Source of the DNA: Mycobacterium gordonae
GTDB taxonomy: Bacteria > Actinomycetota > Actinomycetes > Mycobacteriales > Mycobacteriaceae
DNA: 64,000 nt
Reading direction: 5' to 3'
Assembly: GCF_002101675.1 (NCBI RefSeq)
Contig: NZ_LQOY01000205.1
Location: forward strand, 1-64,000
Shown here in pieces: positions 61,601 through 64,000 of the stretch; positions within the stretch are counted from its first letter, which is position 1; every line of letters begins with the position of its first letter. The translations under genes were made by a program, and so were the position numbers. The notes below the pieces were generated by a model. The model worked only from the letters and a program-made list of their open reading frames with translations. It ran no database searches and had not been told where the DNA came from.

Positions 61601-64000
61601 TCCGGGCCGCCGATCAGCGCCGTAACAGTAGGCACGACCGCGGTGATGGCCGGGATGGAAATGGTGCTGAAGGTGATGCTGAGATACGACGAGCCCAGGA
61701 GGCTGACGGTGATCGGATTGATCGTGAACGGGTTGACGACGATATCCGCGATACCGAGGCTAAGGGGGATATTGACCGGTATTGCAAAGTCCAGGCTCAG
61801 CGGTGAGAACTCGGGAATGTGGATTCCGGCGTGGAAACCGTACAGCCCCTGGTAATCGCCCCGCCAGAACAGACCGTTGCTGTAATTCCCGGCATTGAAC
61901 GCCCCGGTGTTCACATTGCCCGTATTCGCCAAGCCCGTGTTGTAATTCCCGGGATTGAGGAAACCGGTGTTGTAGTCGCCTGAGTTGAAGCCGCCGGTGT
62001 TGGCGCTGCCGAGGTTGTAGCTGCCCGTGTTGTAGCTGCCAGGGTTGGCCAGGCCCGTGTTCGCGGTGCCAGTGTTGAAGATGCCCGTGCTGTAGCCGCC
62101 CGCGTTGGCGATCCCGGTATCGCCCATACCGGGATTCCATAGGCCCGCGGTGGAGCTGCCGGCGTTACCGATGCCGTTGTTGGCGACTCCGGAATTCTCG
62201 ATGCCGCGGTTCGCGGTGCCCGAGTTGCCGATTCCGATGTTGCCGGTGCCGGCGTTGAACAGGCCGATGTTGCCGGTGCCGGAGTTGAACAACCCAAGAT
62301 TGCCGCTGCCCGAATTCAGTGCGCCGATGCCGACTTCACCGTCGCCGCCGAGGCCGATGCCGATGTTGCCCGCACCGGTGTTGGCGAAACCGATGTTGGC
62401 GTTGCCGGTGTTGGCGAACCCGCGGTTGTGGTCCCCGGCGTTGGCGAACCCGCGGTTGCCATCGCCGAAGTTGCCGAAGCCGAGGTTGTGCCCACCCAGG
62501 TTGGCGGCGCCGAGGTTGTGTGCGCCGTGGTTTCCGAAGCCGAAGTTGCCGCTGCCGATGTTGGCGCCGCCAATGTTGCCGTTGCCGATGTTCCCGCTGC
62601 CGATGTTGACGTCACCGACGTTCCCAGATCCCGTGTTGAGGTTGCCGTCGTTGGCGAAGCCCACGTTGGACACCGCGAAGTCGCCGAACAGACCCGCCAG
62701 GTCGCTGCCTCGGTTGGCTACACCCGAGATGTGGGCTGCGGTGCTCAGGTCCAGCGTGCTGGTGTTGAACAGGCCGGACATGGTGTTCCCGAGGTTCGCC
62801 ATACCCGAGAGCAGGTCGCCGACATTCTTGGCACCCGAGACGCCGGCGCCGCCGGAGCCGGTGTTGAAAAAGCCTGAGTTGTTGGCCCCGACGTTGGCCC
62901 ATCCCGAGGAGCTGCCGGTGCCGGAGTTGAAGAAGCCAGACGACGGGACATCGGTGGAGTTGCCGTAGCCCGGCGCTGCCGGAATGTCGATGATCGGGAT
63001 CGTGATGGGGCCTATGGCGCCCGTCCCGCTCAAGGTGAGGGCCGTCGTCGGGCCGCCGAGGCTGATTTCGATGGCGGGCAGGGAGATCGCGATATCGCCC
63101 AGGGTGATGGGTCCGACGCTGAGGGCTTGTGTCTCTCCGGTGCTCAGGACGTTGATGTCGGCGGTGTATTTGGGGATGGTGAAGCCCTGGACGGTCAGCG
63201 TGCCCAAGGTCGCGCTGATCGGGATGTCGATGGGGATCGAGACGCCGGCGCTGACCGGAATCGCGGTATCGGGCAGGGAGATTGTGTAGCTGTAACCGAT
63301 CAGCCCTTGGTAATCGCCCCGCCAGAACATCCCGTTGCCGAAGTTTCCGGCGATGAACGCCCCGGTGTTGACGTTGCCCGAGTTGGCGATGCCGGTGTTG
63401 TAGCTGCCGGTGTTCGCCAGACCGGTGTTGTACGACCCCGGGTTGAATCCGAGGGTGTTGACGCGGCCGGCGTTGAAGCTGCCGGAGTTGTAGTCGCCCG
63501 CGTTGACGAAGCCGGTGTTCACATCGCCGGAGTTGAAGAGGCCGGTGTTGGTGCTGCCGGGGTTGAGCAGGCCGGTGTTGAGGTGACCGCTGTTGCCGAA
63601 TCCCCAGTTGGCGGTGCCGGAGTTGCCGATGCCGACGTTTCCTGTTCCGGAGTTGAACAAGCCGGTGTTGCCGGTCCCGGAGTTGAACAGCCCGGTGTTT
63701 GCGCTGCCCGAATTCAGCGCGCCGAATCCCACTTCGCCGTTGCCGGTGAGCCCGATGCCGATGTTGTGGTTACCGGTGTTGGCCAAGCCGATATTGAAGT
63801 CGCCGGTGTTGGCGATGCCGGTGTTGGAGTTACCGGCATTGCCGAATCCGTGGTTGTCGGCGCCGACGTTGGCGCGGCCGATGTTGTGGTTCCCGAGGTT
63901 CCCGGACCCGAGATTCTGGGCGCCGAGGTTGCCGAAGCCGCCGTTGCAGACGCCGACGTTGCCTCCGCCGAGGTTCAGGTCCCCGAGGTTGCCGCCGCCG
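58657..64000 (-). CDS. PPE-MPTR family protein, C-terminal part (5' end outside window)
   Basis: The frame stays open from 63999 to the stop at 58657, 1780 residues. It is made of NxGxGNxG pentapeptide-type repeats (MPTR) that alternate with non-repeat beta-rich blocks, each introduced by a motif like GLFWRGDYQGL. The N-terminal PPE domain is not in the window, so assignment rests on the repeats. Such proteins are exported by ESX-5 and shown at the surface or in the outer membrane. It ends SGFFNNVMSR. The last module has an unusual aromatic and cysteine-containing stretch. ATG 63786 is inside a repeat and is not the true start. Confidence 0.9.
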   Translation of the reverse strand, partial: GGGNLGDLNLGGGNVGVCNGGFGNLGAQNLGSGNLGNHNIGRANVGADNHGFGNAGNSNTGIANTGDFNIGLANTGNHNIGIGLTGNGEVGFGALNSGSANTGLFNSGTGNTGLFNSGTGNVGIGNSGTANWGFGNSGHLNTGLLNPGSTNTGLFNSGDVNTGFVNAGDYNSGSFNAGRVNTLGFNPGSYNTGLANTGSYNTGIANSGNVNTGAFIAGNFGNGMFWRGDYQGLIGYSYTISLPDTAIPVSAGVSIPIDIPISATLGTLTVQGFTIPKYTADINVLSTGETQALSVGPITLGDIAISLPAIEISLGGPTTALTLSGTGAIGPITIPIIDIPAAPGYGNSTDVPSSGFFNSGTGSSSGWANVGANNSGFFNTGSGGAGVSGAKNVGDLLSGMANLGNTMSGLFNTSTLDLSTAAHISGVANRGSDLAGLFGDFAVSNVGFANDGNLNTGSGNVGDVNIGSGNIGNGNIGGANIGSGNFGFGNHGAHNLGAANLGGHNLGFGNFGDGNRGFANAGDHNRGFANTGNANIGFANTGAGNIGIGLGGDGEVGIGALNSGSGNLGLFNSGTGNIGLFNAGTGNIGIGNSGTANRGIENSGVANNGIGNAGSSTAGLWNPGMGDTGIANAGGYSTGIFNTGTANTGLANPGSYNTGSYNLGSANTGGFNSGDYNTGFLNPGNYNTGLANTGNVNTGAFNAGNYSNGLFWRGDYQGLYGFHAGIHIPEFSPLSLDFAIPVNIPLSLGIADIVVNPFTINPITVSLLGSSYLSITFSTISIPAITAVVPTVTALIGGPDTVIPITIDSGIGPIDITFVDIPAAPGFGNTSTTPSSGFFNSGTGPTSGFGNTGTGASGFHNLSSGTVSGYRNAGTLQSGLANYGTTVSGYLNTATPTTISGFANTGTDLAGALRTNTGTAFNTGLANTGVWNIGYANTGSGNLGNGNLGDHNLGSGNTGNHNLGFGNTGNNNIGFGNTGQGNIGIGLTGTGHIGLGVGLGVGLGPLNNGTNNIGLFNTGSNNIGFFNSGNGNWGIANSGDYNTGIANTGDTNTGLFNPGNTNTGIANIGNNNTGNYNTGNTNTGSLNPGTYNTGLANTGNYNTGLANTGTLNTGAYNTGNQNNGLLWRGDSQGQLGAYYAITVPEIPAHLTVDIPLNIPITVSLNDIQVNPVTIPKISFSGLDDGLGGEVVGYIGPISVYGAETGDPILISFGEQPAVAINIGNPDGSTVIGIDASGGVGPISIPLINAPAAPGFGNSTAGPSSGFFNSGAGPASGFGNVGFDSSGFRNLSSGDVSGYRNVGGLQSGLVNFGDTVSGIFNTATPANVSGAVSVGADLAGLFRDGPNGTVFNVGLANGGQLNVGAANLGDYNLGFANVGDLNLGNGNLGSHNLGSGNAGSHNLGSGNIGNNNLGFGNTGQGNIGIGLSGTGQFGLGSLNNGTDNIGLFNSGSNNVGFFNSGSGNWGIANTGDTNTGLFNNGTANTGIANIGNYNTGSYNTGSTNTGSFNPGSYNTGLLNPGSFNTGLFNTGTSNTGLANAGNVDTGAFITGSYSNGLFWRGDYQGLGAVGYSTTIPEIPWHYDVNAPIEVPVTGQINAITLDEFNISDVPIKVQLQQTVCYPWYEYPFYRCTTVTTTVYNDSIGGWTISATTLVSETSIDQILGQTIDLPGSGTVGPYTFGFEHQQNPGFFNSSTDPSSGFFNSGGGGASGFLNSADGEVSGLFNAFVDTSGFRNQGAPGNSGYLNDGQWASGLANVGTTLSGVANAGTNLSGFFNNVMSR
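59311..63336 (-). repeat. Four-fold super-repeat in the PPE-MPTR gene
   Basis: The ten-codon block encoding NGLFWRGDYQ or a close variant occurs at 63307-63336, 61849-61878, 60604-60633 (LLWRGDSQ) and 59311-59340. Spacings are 1458, 1245 and 1293 bases. Each is followed by about 100-125 codons of non-repeat, Ile/Pro-rich sequence ending near PAAPGFGNS, and then by Gly/Asn repeats. Confidence 0.85.

Noticed and set aside
63786..63786. ATG 63786 as start of the PPE gene
   Set aside because: It lies inside Gly/Asn repeats and the same frame continues to the window edge, so the gene begins outside.
59000..64000. Plus-strand frames and tandem repeats resembling CRISPR or VNTR arrays
   Set aside because: The periodic DNA is explained by NxGxG protein repeats in one continuous minus-strand frame; no uniform repeat-spacer lengths.

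Overview
The window is high-GC chromosomal DNA of a slow-growing Mycobacterium related to, but distinct from, M. tuberculosis. It has a PE_PGRS gene, a PPE-MPTR gene, mycobacterial envelope glycosyltransferases (PimB, MptA), Wag31, and a gene order that, as I remember it, follows M. tuberculosis Rv2198c down to Rv2140c in inverted orientation. It is not M. tuberculosis itself. The insertion sequences I expect near aroG/pknL and mraZ, the Rv2159c-Rv2161c genes and the parDE2 pair are all missing, and the PEBP gene is followed by a hydrolase, a two-component system and a giant PPE gene instead of pyrD. All comparisons with M. tuberculosis are from memory.

Layout. Positions 1-1011 hold the end of mmpS3 and a membrane protein. 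Positions 1174-5569 (minus strand) hold ctaE-qcrC-qcrA-qcrB, the cytochrome bcc part and subunit III of the bcc-aa3 respiratory supercomplex. Then come trpD, a DnaQ/GIY-YIG nuclease, a small Cys4 protein, the peptidoglycan hydrolase ripC, a predicted exported zinc-protease-like protein, pimB and fadD15. A plus-strand run of small genes follows (14388-17816: START-like protein, Get3/ArsA-like ATPase, acyltransferase). Next are envelope mannosyltransferases and partners (17840-20088), RNase AS, aroG, the kinase pknL with its DNA-binding substrate, mptA, idsA2, an MTHFR-like protein, lppM and a GNAT gene.

Positions 29213-52622 are the division and cell-wall (dcw) cluster: DUF3040 gene, mraZ, rsmH, an ftsL-like gene, pbpB, PE_PGRS, murE, murF, mraY, murD, ftsW, murG, murC, ftsQ, ftsZ, pgeF-like, yggS-like, sepF, yggT-like and wag31. 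Most of these genes overlap by ATGA or GTGA, so they are probably translationally coupled. MraZ operator repeats precede mraZ and an unusual tandem-hexamer element precedes ftsZ. Together the cluster makes lipid II, polymerises septal peptidoglycan and organises the Z-ring and the growing pole.

Positions 52719-56016 hold a small membrane protein, a phosphoribosyltransferase, tRNA-Leu(GAG), a dapE-like peptidase and a PEBP protein. From 56022 the content is accessory: an alpha/beta hydrolase, a NarL-type regulator, a convergent histidine kinase, and the C-terminal 1780 codons of a PPE-MPTR protein built from about 1.25-1.46 kb super-repeats.

The most notable non-gene signals are two genes whose reading frames point to CTG start codons in CTGA overlaps, a 64-bp palindrome that shares its core with a hairpin before ftsZ, and tandem hexamers facing each other in the ftsZ leader. 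I saw no complete phage, IS element, CRISPR array or secretion locus.
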